From Antedon bifida (taxonomy: Eukaryota; Echinodermata; Crinoidea; Comatulida; Antedonidae), in assembly GCA_963402885.1 (NCBI GenBank), contig OY727094.1, positions 29,576,501 through 29,640,500 of the forward strand: a DNA stretch of 64,000 nt, written 5' to 3'. Of the stretch, positions 48,308 through 58,499 are shown piece by piece. Made by a program: the position numbers and the translations under genes. Under the pieces are notes generated by a model, which saw only the letters and a program-made list of their open reading frames with translations, searched no databases and had not been told where the DNA came from. Positions within the stretch are counted from its first letter, which is position 1. Every line of letters starts with the position of its first letter.

Positions 48308-50754
48308 CTAGGTAAAACGAAAGAAACTTTAGGCGAACTGTGCAGCAATGACGTATATCAACCAAATATTAGGTGAAATCATAAACTTATCAAACCATTG
48401 TACTTTCACCACCAGTAAAAGTGAGGTTTCAAAATAATTCCTCTTAAATACAAATTTGAAAAACAATACAATAGTTGATATACTTATAAACAACAATGTA
48501 TTAAAATTGGAAACAAACAAGCAGTGAAAGAAAGAAAATAAATTGGTAGAGTGGTTGGTAGAGAATAATATACACTGCAAACCGACAAACTTGACTAAGG
48601 AAAATACGTCGTCAACGTCGTAGTAACGCTATGGCTACGACGAGACATGCGCAGTAACTTTATTTTTGTGTACCCAGATAATATGGCGAATACATTATCC
48701 CAACACACATACACAGAATTTATTCATTGGGGTTTATCTTCAATCATGCATTGTATCTTTGCGCAAAATCGTCATGTCACTCTTAAAAGTGCTTTGACCG
48801 TTTTCTGGAATTCTTTAATCTACTTCATGAAGGCAGAAGGTAGTCTGTGCCGAAATGTCAAAGTATTTTTTGTTTCACGGCGGCAAGCCACATTTTTACA
48901 TCTATCTGTATTTTCTTGCCGATTTTTAACATACCTTAATTTCTTATTTATCAGTTTTCTAACTAAAACGATGCTATATACTGGTTAGAATTTGGAACAA
49001 TTTTCTTGATTTTTTAATTCAAAATACCAACAAGAAGTTAATTTATTTGACGAATTTTACTCGATAAAACCAATGGAATCTTTTATTATCTATTTGTCTT
49101 TCCACGTCTCGGCCCACTTTATACGTCGTATCTTTTACCATACAAAGAAATGTATATTGTAATTTTAAAAGTATTATGGAATAAACTTTCCCCATTAATA
49201 ATTGATTAAAGATAAATGTAATCGAAATCTTCGCTTCTATCAGTCTGTCGTTTTGTTATACTTTGAGTCGCACACAATTAACTTCTTAGTTTTACCGTTA
49301 TTCTTTCCTTATATTCTTGAATAAATGTATAACATCGGTGACATTTGAAATAAGAGACATTTAGTTTTTAAATGTCAAACCATTTATACATTTTCACTGT
49401 ATTCGGTTTCAAATCATTTTAATAGTTAAACATAGCGTTACGTGCTAGGATTACCATTCAGAAGAGGAAGTTAGATCAGTGAAGGAGTGCGATTACTAAT
49501 TTCACTCTTCCCTGGTTAGATTTCAAATGGGTTATATCTATGAAGTTAAAAAAAACATAAAAGTAGAGTACAACAAAGGTAATGAAAAGAAAATTCCAAG
49601 AGTCAATGTTGGAAAATCAGGCGATTGTTCGCAGATTGTTCTTTTGTTTTTTTCTAAAGTTTTCGAAACTTTATCAAACGACGTAATTGGCAAGTTATTT
49701 TTTTCTGCGTAAGCCACCTGTTCTCTTATGCAAATATGCCTACTGGTTTTCCGATTCTATGAATCTGCACGTGCCCATGATAGGTTAACTATTTAAGATG
49801 GTCTACGCCAAAGTACGTGAGTTTACTTATGTCTTTAGTCCAAAATACTGGAGTCTCTTTAACTTAAAGTACAGACGATTTATGTGGCCGTTGTACTTTT
49901 ATTTTAAAGTAGCATAACATGTGTTCTATGTTGCATTATGCTTACTCTTCCGTTAATCGTGTCGTCTGCTGGGTCACATGATCTCTTAAACTAAATGTTG
50001 TACTATACAATTGTAAAACTCGTCTAATTATATCTAACGGTAAGTTTCTTTATTGGTTTATTACATTCCTAAGTCACCTGCTCCGTTTAAATGAAAACAC
50101 ACTAGCTAAGATCGCACTCAGAGACCAAAAGACCAAAAGGAAGACCAAAAACAACATGGATGGCAAACATAAAAAAGGAAACAGAACTTTTCACATGCGA
50201 ACCTATACACATGCTTGCTCAAAAACGTAGTAAGTGAGACGCGCAATGTCTAACGACGATTATCGTTATAATACTTCCATTCATCTAACAAAAATAAAGA
50301 GTAAATTAGGGAAGACTGAGCTCGCTTAGTACTAGTAATACAATTTAATTAGGAGAATTATTTTAATTCATGACAATCATTTATTTCATTTTTGAAACTT
50401 AATTATATCCTTCCGTAATTATGTTAATTATACCATTGATATTCCATGATGATGATTATGATGACTGTATAACATTGAAGAAATGCATCCTGTTTACCTT
50501 TATATCACGATATGTAACGATATTATGATGACGGAGAATTTCAAAACCGATCGGAAATTGAAATCCCAGGTTGTCTGCGATCGATGTCCTAACCTTTAGT
50601 CTACTTTTTTTTAAATACTGTTTCCAGTTGGTGAATTTATTCACGCGAAAAACCTTGGTTTATGCGCATGCATATTCAACTACATTATGCGATGAGAAAA
50701 AACTGCGCATCTCAACAGAGCTCGACAGACTTTATAGGAAATTCTTATACTTAC
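48308..50754 (-). other. P2RX: P2X intron within TM2
   Basis: 2.4 kb, splitting TM2 after GLALLSL as in vertebrate P2X genes. It holds a short perfect hairpin CGTCGTAG / CTACGACG at 48614-48640 followed by a CATGCGCAGT word. I see no transposon or gene in the rest. Open frames at 48.6-49.0 kb and 49.5-49.7 kb are not convincing. Confidence 0.7.
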
Positions 50755-50911
50755 AAGTGATAGAAGAGCTAGCCCGGATCCTATGTTCAACATCAGTGGT
50801 ACAACGGAAAACTTGCCCGCTTGTCCGCTGATCTTTATTTTGAATAGAATACCGAATGCTTTGGTCAAGGTTCTGTATAATTTACCGTCCACCTTGTAAT
50901 AATAGGACCAT
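50755..50911 (-). CDS. P2RX: P2X receptor exon: ATP-site lysine and TM2
   Basis: A 157 bp exon with acceptor TTTTCTGTTACAG and donor GTAAGTATAAG. Its first base completes the arginine of NFR. It reads WSYYYKVDGKLYRTLTKAFG, then the IKISGQAGKFSVVPLMLNIG and SGLALLSL segments. The lysine in RTLTKAFG matches the ATP-phosphate-binding lysine of the RTLxKAYGIRF motif (Lys313 in P2X4 numbering). GQAGKF leads into TM2, where NIGSGLALL forms the channel gate and pore. The two exons that cover this region in vertebrate P2X genes appear as one here. Confidence is high because residues and spacing match throughout. Confidence 0.95.
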
Positions 50912-51239
50912 CTGTAACAGAAAACACATCTATTGTGTGGCATATATTTTTATGAATTAAATATACATATTTTATCTTAGTGTCAACGAATTTACGACTG
51001 TATGATTTATTATAATAAAATTATTCATTTAATTATTATTATAATTATTTATGTGCTATATGTGCTGTATTTAAATTCATTGCGGACGACGTCAACCTCA
51101 AACCTATTGTGGAAAGAAAAAACCCCTATAATGGACAAATTATGCTCCCAGTATGGACAGATCTCATCAACCCCTTATATGTCACTCACTCGTAGCTTTA
51201 AAAAATATTAATTTGACGTGATTGGTCCAAATTACTTAC
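50912..51239 (-). other. P2RX: Short P2X intron
   Basis: 328 bp between the NFR-encoding exon and the TM2 exon. AT-rich, with no element visible. Confidence 0.8.
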
Positions 51240-51367
51240 CGAAAATTAAATCCATTAGAATCTTTACCGTCCCAATCGGACCTTGTGAAACGATAATAAG
51301 GTAAACATTTATCATGTGATTGATCCAAATTACAATTCCATTGGATATCTACAATAACTATGGCTCC
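51240..51367 (-). CDS. P2RX: P2X receptor exon: disulfide loop and NFR motif
   Basis: A 128 bp exon with acceptor TTTTTCTCCACAG and donor GTAAGTAAT, phase 0 in and phase 2 out. It reads GAIVIVDIQWNCNLDQSHDK, then CLPYYRFTRSDWDG and SNGFNF(R). The family pattern G(G)IxxxxIxWxCNLD...xCxPxYxFxRxD is present with the paired ninth and tenth ectodomain cysteines (WNC and DKC). SNGFNFR supplies the ATP-contacting asparagine, phenylalanine and arginine of the NFR motif. Only the glycine pair is reduced to G-A. The arginine codon is split by the intron. Confidence 0.95.
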
Positions 51368-53108
51368 CTGTGGAGAAAAATATATAACAAGGTAATAAAA
51401 AATGTGGCAGTAATAAGCAGGGAAAACTAGTAATATTATTGTACGGTATGAACTTTTGTTACGGAAGAACCTAGTTAAGTCATAATGAAAAGTGAATAGA
51501 AAATCTAGGAAAATCGCCGCAACCAATATTAATAATTCGATTTTTATTTTCGTTTTTTTAATTTATTCTTTAAAAATCCGTTTTGTTTAGTAATGTAAAA
51601 TATGTGGTACACATCCTTTTAGGACTTACTTTACACGGTGTACCGAAACACTTACTTTCACTTGTTTCTTTTTTATTATTATTATTGATTTTATATTACG
51701 GTACATTGTTACCCGTATTTTTGGCAAAACATATTATGATCTTGAAAATCAATGTTGTCAGAAATCATGGTATTTCGAAGTAGGTGGCTAACTTGATTAT
51801 AACCTACGATCATCTTTTTAGCCTACATTGAATAGCTATTAATCATGCAATCTAGTATGTATAAGGCTATGTAATCCGTCGTTTTGGTAAGTATTTTAGA
51901 CATAAACTGTATTAGCCGAGCTGGCAATGAGATTGGAAATTGATCGACTGCGATATGTAGGGCATATTATATACTGTCTTATACAATGTCCCTAAGGTAA
52001 TATAACCAACTTTAAGGCTAACGTTGCTATCTTGTTAGTTGTAATAGTAGTTTAATCATGATTGACCAGTTGTAATGACGAATCTGCATTTGTGTATTAT
52101 GCTATTTACCAATTCAGTTGATTTAACTAGCTTATAATGACGAATCCTAAATATATTGCTGTCAAACATTTTGACATTTTGTCAGTGATACATCATTCTG
52201 AAAATCTACCGAATGGTCTATTTCAAAAATACGCTTAGCATTCGAAAAAAAAAAACACTAATGTAACAATAAGTTGTTAAAGAAGTGCTGTCTAGTATAT
52301 ACCTTCATTTAAAATTAACATTTATTTCTTTCAAATCAAATCATTTTTAATTAATTTAATTGAGAGTAGGACAAAACATCTAATTACTCAACTCCCTGAC
52401 GCAAAACTGCAATTACAATCAAATCATTTTTGTTAATATTTAAAATAAAAGAAATATCTAAAAATGTTTTTAGAAAACGAAAACGGTAAAGACCAAATGT
52501 ATATTCAATTAGACAAAACAAAATGAAAATGTCACAAATGCACACATTCGATTATTATTTTGTAATCCCCACCCGTATCATGTCTAGCGACATTAAAACT
52601 GTGTCGTCTGCACTTTGTCACGCGCACGAAATTGTTTTTACTCGACTTCTAAATCTCGAGTAGAAACCATGAATAATTCATGAGATTAATTATGGCATAA
52701 ATTAGGACATTATATGGAGCTTTATATAGAAGGGTCTTTTGCGGTCCGATACAATTATATAGGACAGGCTTGTCGAAATGATATCGTACCATAAACGGCT
52801 GTTCTGAATAAGCGGACCTGCTGAACCTCGTATAACTAAAAACGTAAAGCTCGTTCCGTCTCGAATTTTGTAATAGCTCGGATATTTTAAGTGGATTCGG
52901 AATAACAATTTGTTTCTTTTAAAATATCTTCTGAAAGTTGTAATGTTGAGAACTGTCTACACTACCAAACTAGTTTGACGAAAAAAGTGTGATGTGGCTA
53001 AATATGGTAGTGTTATGCCTAAATATGGTAGTGATATGCCTAAATATGGTAGTGATATGCCTAAATATGTTAGTGATATGCCTAAATATGGACAAAATAG
53101 TTTCTTAC
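51368..53108 (-). other. P2RX: P2X intron with a truncated family B element at its start
   Basis: 1.7 kb. On the - strand it begins with donor GTAAGAAA and runs within about 14 bases into the family B copy at 52948-53094. The rest is AT-rich. An open frame on the - strand at 52702-52908 shows no P2X features. Confidence 0.7.
52948..53094. mobile_element. Family B element, copy 6, truncated and internally expanded
   Basis: The left end, AGAACTGTCTACACTACCAA, and the arm CTAGTTTGACGAAAAAAGTG identify the family. The second arm, with its closing terminal repeat, is missing. Instead the interior unit TAGTGATATGCCTAAATATG is repeated about five times with a 21 bp period (52998-53094). Other copies have two or three such units. 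The repeat keeps an open frame on the + strand by chance because 21 is divisible by three. Confidence 0.8.
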
Positions 53109-53235
53109 CTCTTGGGCGACAGACCTAAAAGAATGTCCTGTTATATTAAGTATCGTGCCAATTTCAAATATTGGACAAAATCTATCTTTCACTGGATGAT
53201 ATCTACAATTAAATCTTTCTTCTAAAATATTTCTC
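53109..53235 (-). CDS. P2RX: P2X receptor exon: RN-IL to GHSF region
   Basis: A 127 bp exon with acceptor AATTTTTTTTTATAG and donor GAG|GTAAGA. It reads RNILEERFNCRYHPVKDRFC, then PIFEIGTILNITGHSFRSVA and QE. This matches the (R)RNIL...C.Y....xFCPIF.xGxI...AGHSF family block. It holds the seventh and eighth ectodomain cysteines (FNC and RFC) and a glycosylation sequon (NIT). Its first base completes the lysine codon begun in the exon at 53896. Its donor lies 14 bases from a transposon. Confidence 0.95.
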
Positions 53236-53895
53236 CTATAAAAAAAAAATTGTTTTATTAAATTTCTTTAGCTGCTGCTTCACTTCATCCTAATAATTTG
53301 ACCAATCACAATCGATGGTTTATCGCTTGTGATTGGTTCAATCATGTGCGTTGCGAATTGAATTTCATTTAAACAGAAGATGAATATAATGACATAAAAT
53401 GATTGCTTCAATTCGCTTAAACATAACGTTTTAGTTGCAAAGGTTTCTTGGTCAGTGATCATTTGTCGACTTCAATTCAATAATAGCACTTAAAATGTCA
53501 ATTGAATCTGAACTCTCCAGTAAGAACAGTTGATCATTTACATATATTGTAAACAGTATTTATTGTTAAAAACACCCACATTAATTTTTAACGATACTGT
53601 ACGGCGAAATAAAATAGCTTCAAATTAACGTCACAACTAATATAATAATCTCTGTACCATGAAACTGACCACTACGTAGTGTACATAAAATCTATGCTGT
53701 TCACCATTATTTTACAATTAGGACAAAGTTTAATTTATTCATACGATAGCCTGCTACCGATCTACCAATATCAGCACTGAACTAATGGGAATCACCGTTC
53801 ATGTATTATTGAATACCGTTATGCATTACGTAATTATTCTTACAATGTAATCATGCATGACGAAGATTAACTAGCGCCATCACACACAAACTTAC
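53236..53895 (-). other. P2RX: P2X intron
   Basis: 660 bp. It contains a family C remnant at 53295-53360 with the facing motifs TTGACCAATCACAATCGA and TCGCTTGTGATTGGTTCAA. The rest shows no feature I can name. Confidence 0.75.
53295..53360. mobile_element. Family C remnant in a P2X intron
   Basis: Only the centre of the family C palindrome is left: TTTGACCAATCACAATCGA paired with TCGCTTGTGATTGGTTCAA, then GTGCGTTGCGAATT. Both terminal repeats are gone. Confidence 0.65.
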
Positions 53896-53982
53896 TTGTT
53901 AAAATTGAATCTTGGAAAAGCGATACTATTACGTATTAACACCGTAAAAAATTCTGCTTCAGGTATAACGGGGTTATTTTCC
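53896..53982 (-). CDS. P2RX: P2X receptor exon: FFTVLIRN segment
   Basis: An 87 bp exon with acceptor TTTTTACTATAG and donor AA|GTAAGT. It reads ENNPVIPEAEFFTVLIRNSI, then AFPRFNFNK. This matches the family's AxNFTxxIKNxIxFPxFxFxK block, which includes the conserved threonine that contacts ATP (Thr186 in P2X4 numbering) and the FP-x-F strand of the lower body. The acceptor, donor and phases fit both neighbours exactly. The usual N of NFT is F here, so the sequon is lost. Confidence 0.93.
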
Positions 53983-54231
53983 CTATAGTAAAAACAGTAT
54001 CATAGTAAACGTTAAACTTTATGACAATAGTATAATTGTTTAAGACATTATTATATAAGTTTGTAGAAGCCGTGCGCCTTCCTGACAAACTGGTATGGTG
54101 AACTCGTGACCGTCACGTGATTGCAGCGTTCAAAGTGTCAGACAAGTTTTGCTAGTTTGTTTGATATTGGAAGTGACAGTAAACTTTGCAATGAATAATT
54201 AGTAAATTTTAATTATTTTCCTTATTCTAAC

Positions 54232-54331
54232 CTTGGTAGTCTGTCGTCTTCTACAGGACACCACGAATATACTTCGCATGTTGTTTCATTTGTTCTATTA
54301 TCATACAATACACATTTTCCGGTAAGATCAC
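54232..54331 (-). CDS. P2RX: P2X receptor exon: head-domain cysteines and CPVEDD
   Basis: A 100 bp exon with acceptor TTTTTATTGTAG and donor AAG|GTTAGA. It reads GDLTGKCVLYDNRTNETTCE, then VYSWCPVEDDRLP. GxCV.......TCEV..WCPVE is one of the strongest P2X signatures; it forms part of the head domain with the fourth to sixth ectodomain cysteines. Two sequons (NRT and NET) lie between the first two cysteines. The first two bases complete the glycine codon left open by the exon at 54517. Confidence 0.95.
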
Positions 54332-54516
54332 CTACAATAAAAATAAACAGTGTTTTGGAAATTTAGTATGCGTATAAAGTAAATACGGCCAAAAAACGGG
54401 CTAAAGATTAACTGTTTTATCTAAAAGGTTGTTATGATGAATACTGATTTTACCTGTCTGTAAAACTGAAAATTAAATGTAATCAAATTCACAAACGACA
54501 AATACTATCATCTTAC

Positions 54517-54586
54517 CGTTCCCGGCTCCTGCTGAACCTTCAGTGCAATTTACATCAGAATCACAACGTGATCTTTTTCCTGGAAC
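54517..54586 (-). CDS. P2RX: P2X receptor exon: first visible exon, CxSDxxC
   Basis: A 70 bp exon with acceptor ACTTCTATCTTACAG and donor AACG|GTAAGA, entering in phase 0. It reads VPGKRSRCDSDVNCTEGSAG, then AGN(G). This matches the family's C.sD..C..G.......G segment at the base of the head domain (second and third conserved cysteines). P2X receptors are ATP-gated trimeric cation channels of the plasma membrane with two membrane helices per subunit. The exons for TM1, the KGY/KxK ATP-site lysines and the first cysteine should lie upstream on the - strand. I did not find them in 54.6-64 kb. Confidence 0.9.
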
Positions 54587-54648
54587 CTGTAAGATAGAAG
54601 TTAAATTGTTAAGGAATATCTAAAACCGATTTGACGTGGCTTTAATTG

Positions 54649-54990
54649 TCCAGTCTTACCACGTTGAAACACCGGTTCTCGTCAGATCACCGAAGTTAAG
54701 CAACGTTGGGCCCGATTAAAGCTTGGATGGGAGACCATCTGAGAATACCGGGTGCTGTATATGGAGCTGATGTCCCATTAGGCATTTGAAATCAGAACTG
54801 CTGACTCTTATGGCAGCCCCTGCATCTAGTATCTGCCTCAGACGTATTGGCTTATGCCTCTCCTCTGGTTAAGGTGGGCCCTGGACGAGAGAAGCCGGCC
54901 TTGGTCAATGTTGGGACGTCCAGCCAAAGGTGCTTTAAACAGTCCTGACTTAGTCATCATTCAGATGAATGTAGGACTAATTGACATTGT
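54649..54990 (+). mobile_element. 5S rRNA-derived SINE (head 54649-54760)
   Basis: The first 112 bases resemble a full 5S rRNA gene: TACCACGTTGAAACACCGGT, CGAAGTTAAGCAACGTTGGG, GCTTGGATGGGAGACC and AATACCGGGTGCTGTA. These include the box A, intermediate and box C segments of the type 1 pol III promoter. Differences from the usual 5S consensus (CGGTTAGTACTTGG has become CGATTAAAGCTTGG; GACCGCCTGGGAA has become GACCATCTGAGAA), a diverged 5' end and an unrelated 3' tail suggest a SINE3-type retroposon rather than a working 5S gene. The tail continues to about 54990, but its end is not defined. The element is antisense to P2X. Confidence 0.7.
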
Positions 54991-55754
54991 CCTTTATGAC
55001 AGAAGTCGGCCATATATAGGCCTCATATTTGTCCAGTTTCATAGGAATATTCTAGTCACATGTATATATTATGTTAAGATTAAGTTTAGGTTAGGCCTAT
55101 AATTCAGTTGTGATACAGTATAATCTTTCTAAAACTCATGTCATGCAAGCATTCACTATATTTTCATGTTTTCTTAGTTGTAATTATTCGTTATCGTACA
55201 CCACGAGACAAAAACGTATCTGAACAGAAAGAACGTAATGACATTATACAATGCATTTTAAACTAGAACGGCAGTTCGAGAGTGCATACCTCAGCCTACT
55301 GTAACATTCTCCTACATAAGATTTCACCGGAAAAAATATATAGGCCCTATATTTATTTGTTATTGTAATGTTGTGTCTTAATGCTGTGTGTGAGAATTTC
55401 ACTACAGCCATGTGTATGCGAATTTAGTGTAATGGTTATGTAGTGTAACCATCCTTTCAACTAACAATAGTTTTAGTTGACTAAAAATAGAACAGCAATG
55501 CCAACAACAAACGGGTTAATTTGAAAACAAATAGGTTTGTTTAAATTACTCGTATCAAAAAACCTGTCTGTTTTTGATACTGTACCTGTAAATCGAATTA
55601 TGTTTTGAAATTACAAATCACAAATTATAATTCTTGCCTCTTGTAAAAACGAGGTTTTTTGGACAAGTAGAAAATGCAATTTCAGTTTACTTATTACTTA
55701 AAGACTTTTGGAAATTGTCTCCTATCTTTTAACACTAACAGGTCTGAAAATAAT

Positions 55755-55920
55755 ACTAAAAAGTGGTCCAGAATTGGAACCGTGGTCCGGATTGCCTACA
55801 AAAATGTAATTAGTGGTCCTTGACCACATATCTATCTGTTTGAGTAATCCTGCTAACAAACAGACAAACACACGCGATCGACTACATATACCTTGGTGGA
55901 GGTAAACTAGATTACAGATC
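55755..55920 (-). repeat. Widespread repeat with CCTTGGTGGAGGTA end
   Basis: The + strand has TGACCACATATCTATCTGTT, then TGAGTAATCCTGCTAACAAA, CAGACAAACACACGCGATCG, and CCTTGGTGGAGGTAAAC. This arrangement (GAGTAATCCTGCTAACAAACAGACA...GGCGGAGGTA) is known from many marine invertebrate and fish genomes as a mobile-element end. I take it from memory and cannot name the family. Short frames through it are not genes. Confidence 0.5.
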
Positions 55921-56908
55921 ACAAAAAAAAGTCACAAGAGATTTTAATTGTATAACATTAACATTTATATCATTTTATGATTTTTCTTTTGCAGCATTTC
56001 GCCACCATGCTATAATTTACAATATGGAAATCAGGTAGCTCTACTCCAACATCTTTAATGTACCAACTAAGACAGAAATGTCCAAGTTAGTAAATCACTT
56101 TATAAATACATTGATCTTTGCAATACATTTTAAATTTCTAATTTCTTTTCAAAAATACTAAACGATCTGTTATACGCTTTGATTTTAATTAATACAAACT
56201 TAGACAATGCATCTTATTCATTTTAAATTTCTGGGAAAAAAAATCATTTATTTTAATTTATGTATTTTGATTAAGCCAACATCACATTTAGGCCTATACA
56301 AATATTGCAAACATATTGTATTTATAAATCTTGCTTTTTGTGCAATTTTTGTTAATTTTTAAACATGTGAAATGTATTGATAATCGTAAGCTTGTCAAAT
56401 CGCTGTTAAGATCAGATCAGATAAATAGTTCGGTTATTTATTACTTGTTTTGCAACCATTTATTCACTGCACAGCGTTACATAATGCTTACTCGCTTAAC
56501 TTGCACATTATATTAAAGACACATTAAATTGGTATAACTCAAATCATAATTGAGTGAACACGTTTACAAATTCGAAAATGAAAGACATGTGGAACAGGTA
56601 TTTAAACAATTGTATGGAATTACTTTTGAACGTGAAACGATCGAAAACACGTCTTACTCTTCAATTTACTTGTAATGATCATTTCGAATTGAAACTGTTT
56701 AGTAGTGGATATTATTTTCAATTTCATTCAACTAATAAGAAGAAATTTGGAATGTAATATATCTCAGTTGAAATCGTAGTTGTAAGTTTAGTTTAGAAAG
56801 TTTAACACATTTTGTTTTCAAACGCATAACAGACCATGTATAATACGGTACTTCAACTGTTTCGAACATCAGCCCAATTAAGATGCACTCAAAAACATAC
56901 AAATTGGA

Positions 56909-57365
56909 ATATAAGATAAGATAAGATAAATCTTTATTGTCATTAACACAACAAGGCGAACATGAAATTGGTTTTCCTTGATGCTTAAAAACACATACAA
57001 TATATAAAACATTAAAAATATCAATACAATACATTAAAACTATATACAGTAGTAAACAAGTAAACAAACTATCTTTGAAATGTTGTGTTAGAAACATGAA
57101 TAGAGTTGTGGACAAATGATTTCCTACATCGAGTGGTATTGCACATTAAAGGACGAATTCTACCTGATTTATTAACATATTTATCATTCAATGGGTGTGA
57201 GTTATCTTCCATTATTTTCTTAACTTGGCTAATAACATCAGACTTACATTCAGAGTTAAACGCCTGAAGATTGAGGCACTCATTATGAAACAGCCTATAG
57301 GACATTAAAATGGTCAACACGGGCTTGGACTATATCTATTTTGCTCTGCCTTGCATCGATCACTT
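56909..57365 (-). mobile_element. 5'-truncated LINE, 3' end with TTATC tail
   Basis: On the - strand, a broken reading frame ends in a pattern typical of non-LTR reverse transcriptase C-termini: SGRIRPLMCNTTRCRKSFVH, then NSIHVSNTTFQR and a stop. Upstream, another frame reads IDARQSKIDIVQARVDHFNV, so a frameshift near 57305 is likely. The 3' untranslated region ends ACAATAAAGATTTATC followed by repeated TTATC units at 56909-56929, the usual terminal microsatellite of such LINEs. It is a dead copy. It lies in the same orientation as P2X. Confidence 0.7.
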
Positions 57366-57416
57366 TTGCCTACATGACCTATACCGCAAACTACTACGGC
57401 AAATATATGTATTTGT

Positions 57417-57456
57417 TTGGTACACACCAAAACCCGCTTTGTTTGGTGTGTACCAA
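57417..57456. repeat. Perfect 15 bp inverted repeat (hairpin)
   Basis: TTGGTACACACCAAA and TTTGGTGTGTACCAA are exact inverses separated by ten bases (ACCCGCTTTG with its flank). Each arm contains its own near-palindrome GGTGTGTACC. No terminator role is expected in animal DNA. It could be the end pair of a very short element. Confidence 0.75.
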
Positions 57457-58499
57457 GAATTGGTCCATATCCTAGCTAAACCATGAGACAAGTTTACTTC
57501 TAGGTTGGTCCCCATCTGTATTATTTGTATGGCATTTGATGAAATAAATTGTTTGTTAAATTTAAGCGTGCAGTTGTAGGCCTACCGATCCTTTAATTAA
57601 TTAATTAACCAAACCAATTTATGGCTCCGTCGAATACAAACGATCGAATAATAGTAGCCTAGATGGAACTTTCACATAGACATATTTGGCACCATTTAAT
57701 ACGTTTGTAATTTATCTTTAGTTTTCAATTGAAACTCAACTGATAGACTGATAGAAACCAGGCCAAAACGCGAATGTTTAGAATAATGTAGGCCTCTGTT
57801 TTCCACAGTGAACTCTTCGATGTGATGCGCTTTATTTTAGTTAGTAATTACGGAACCTAAAACATCGTTTCATCAAGTAAAGAGCCTAAGAGATTATCTT
57901 GAATTTCATATTGATAACTATTGATAATAATATCTCTCACGTACGTCTTACTTGCTACATGGAAACCCCTTCAGGAGATTTCAAACGTCACTTTACAATT
58001 ATTATATAACATTATTTCAATATTTTTGTGCGCATGACCTTATTCTGTTTTTCATCTAAGAGTTAATCTGCGTACTTCGTTAAATTCAGCGCTTATATCG
58101 ATAAAGAAAAACTATAAATTTGAAGATACCCCAGTAAGATGGATGGATGGATCTGAGTGACGTCATGTTATTTTGAAAAGGCAGAAGTAAAAGATTACTG
58201 ACCTTTCATTAAGAGAACTAATCCATATTTTGTAAAGTCAAAAACAATTGTTCATCTTTCTAGCCAAATTTGATAGAAAAACAGATTAGGGTGGGCGATA
58301 ATGTGTACGCATGAGAGCGTTAAACGCACTTTTAGCCACCGCGCATTTAAATAATATTATGAAGTGTTTAATCCTTTTGGAAGATATTATCCGGATTAAG
58401 ACAGGATTTTGCTTGCATATACAAAATAATAACTTAGCACTGAATCTTCGGATATTATTGAAAACAGAAACAATTATGATAATGCATTACATTTATTAT

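Noticed and set aside
50456-50644. Alternative continuation of P2X TM2 next to the exon at 50755
   Set aside because: The frame lacks the TVxCD motif. The true continuation with ATVMCD is at 48307-48194.
52989-53225. Repetitive + strand frame with recurring ICLNMVV-like units
   Set aside because: It is the translation of the 21 bp transposon repeat and then the antisense of a real P2X exon.
54649-54760. Functional 5S rRNA gene
   Set aside because: It has several changes in conserved helices, a diverged 5' end and no terminal T-run directly after the 3' end; it is followed by a non-5S tail.
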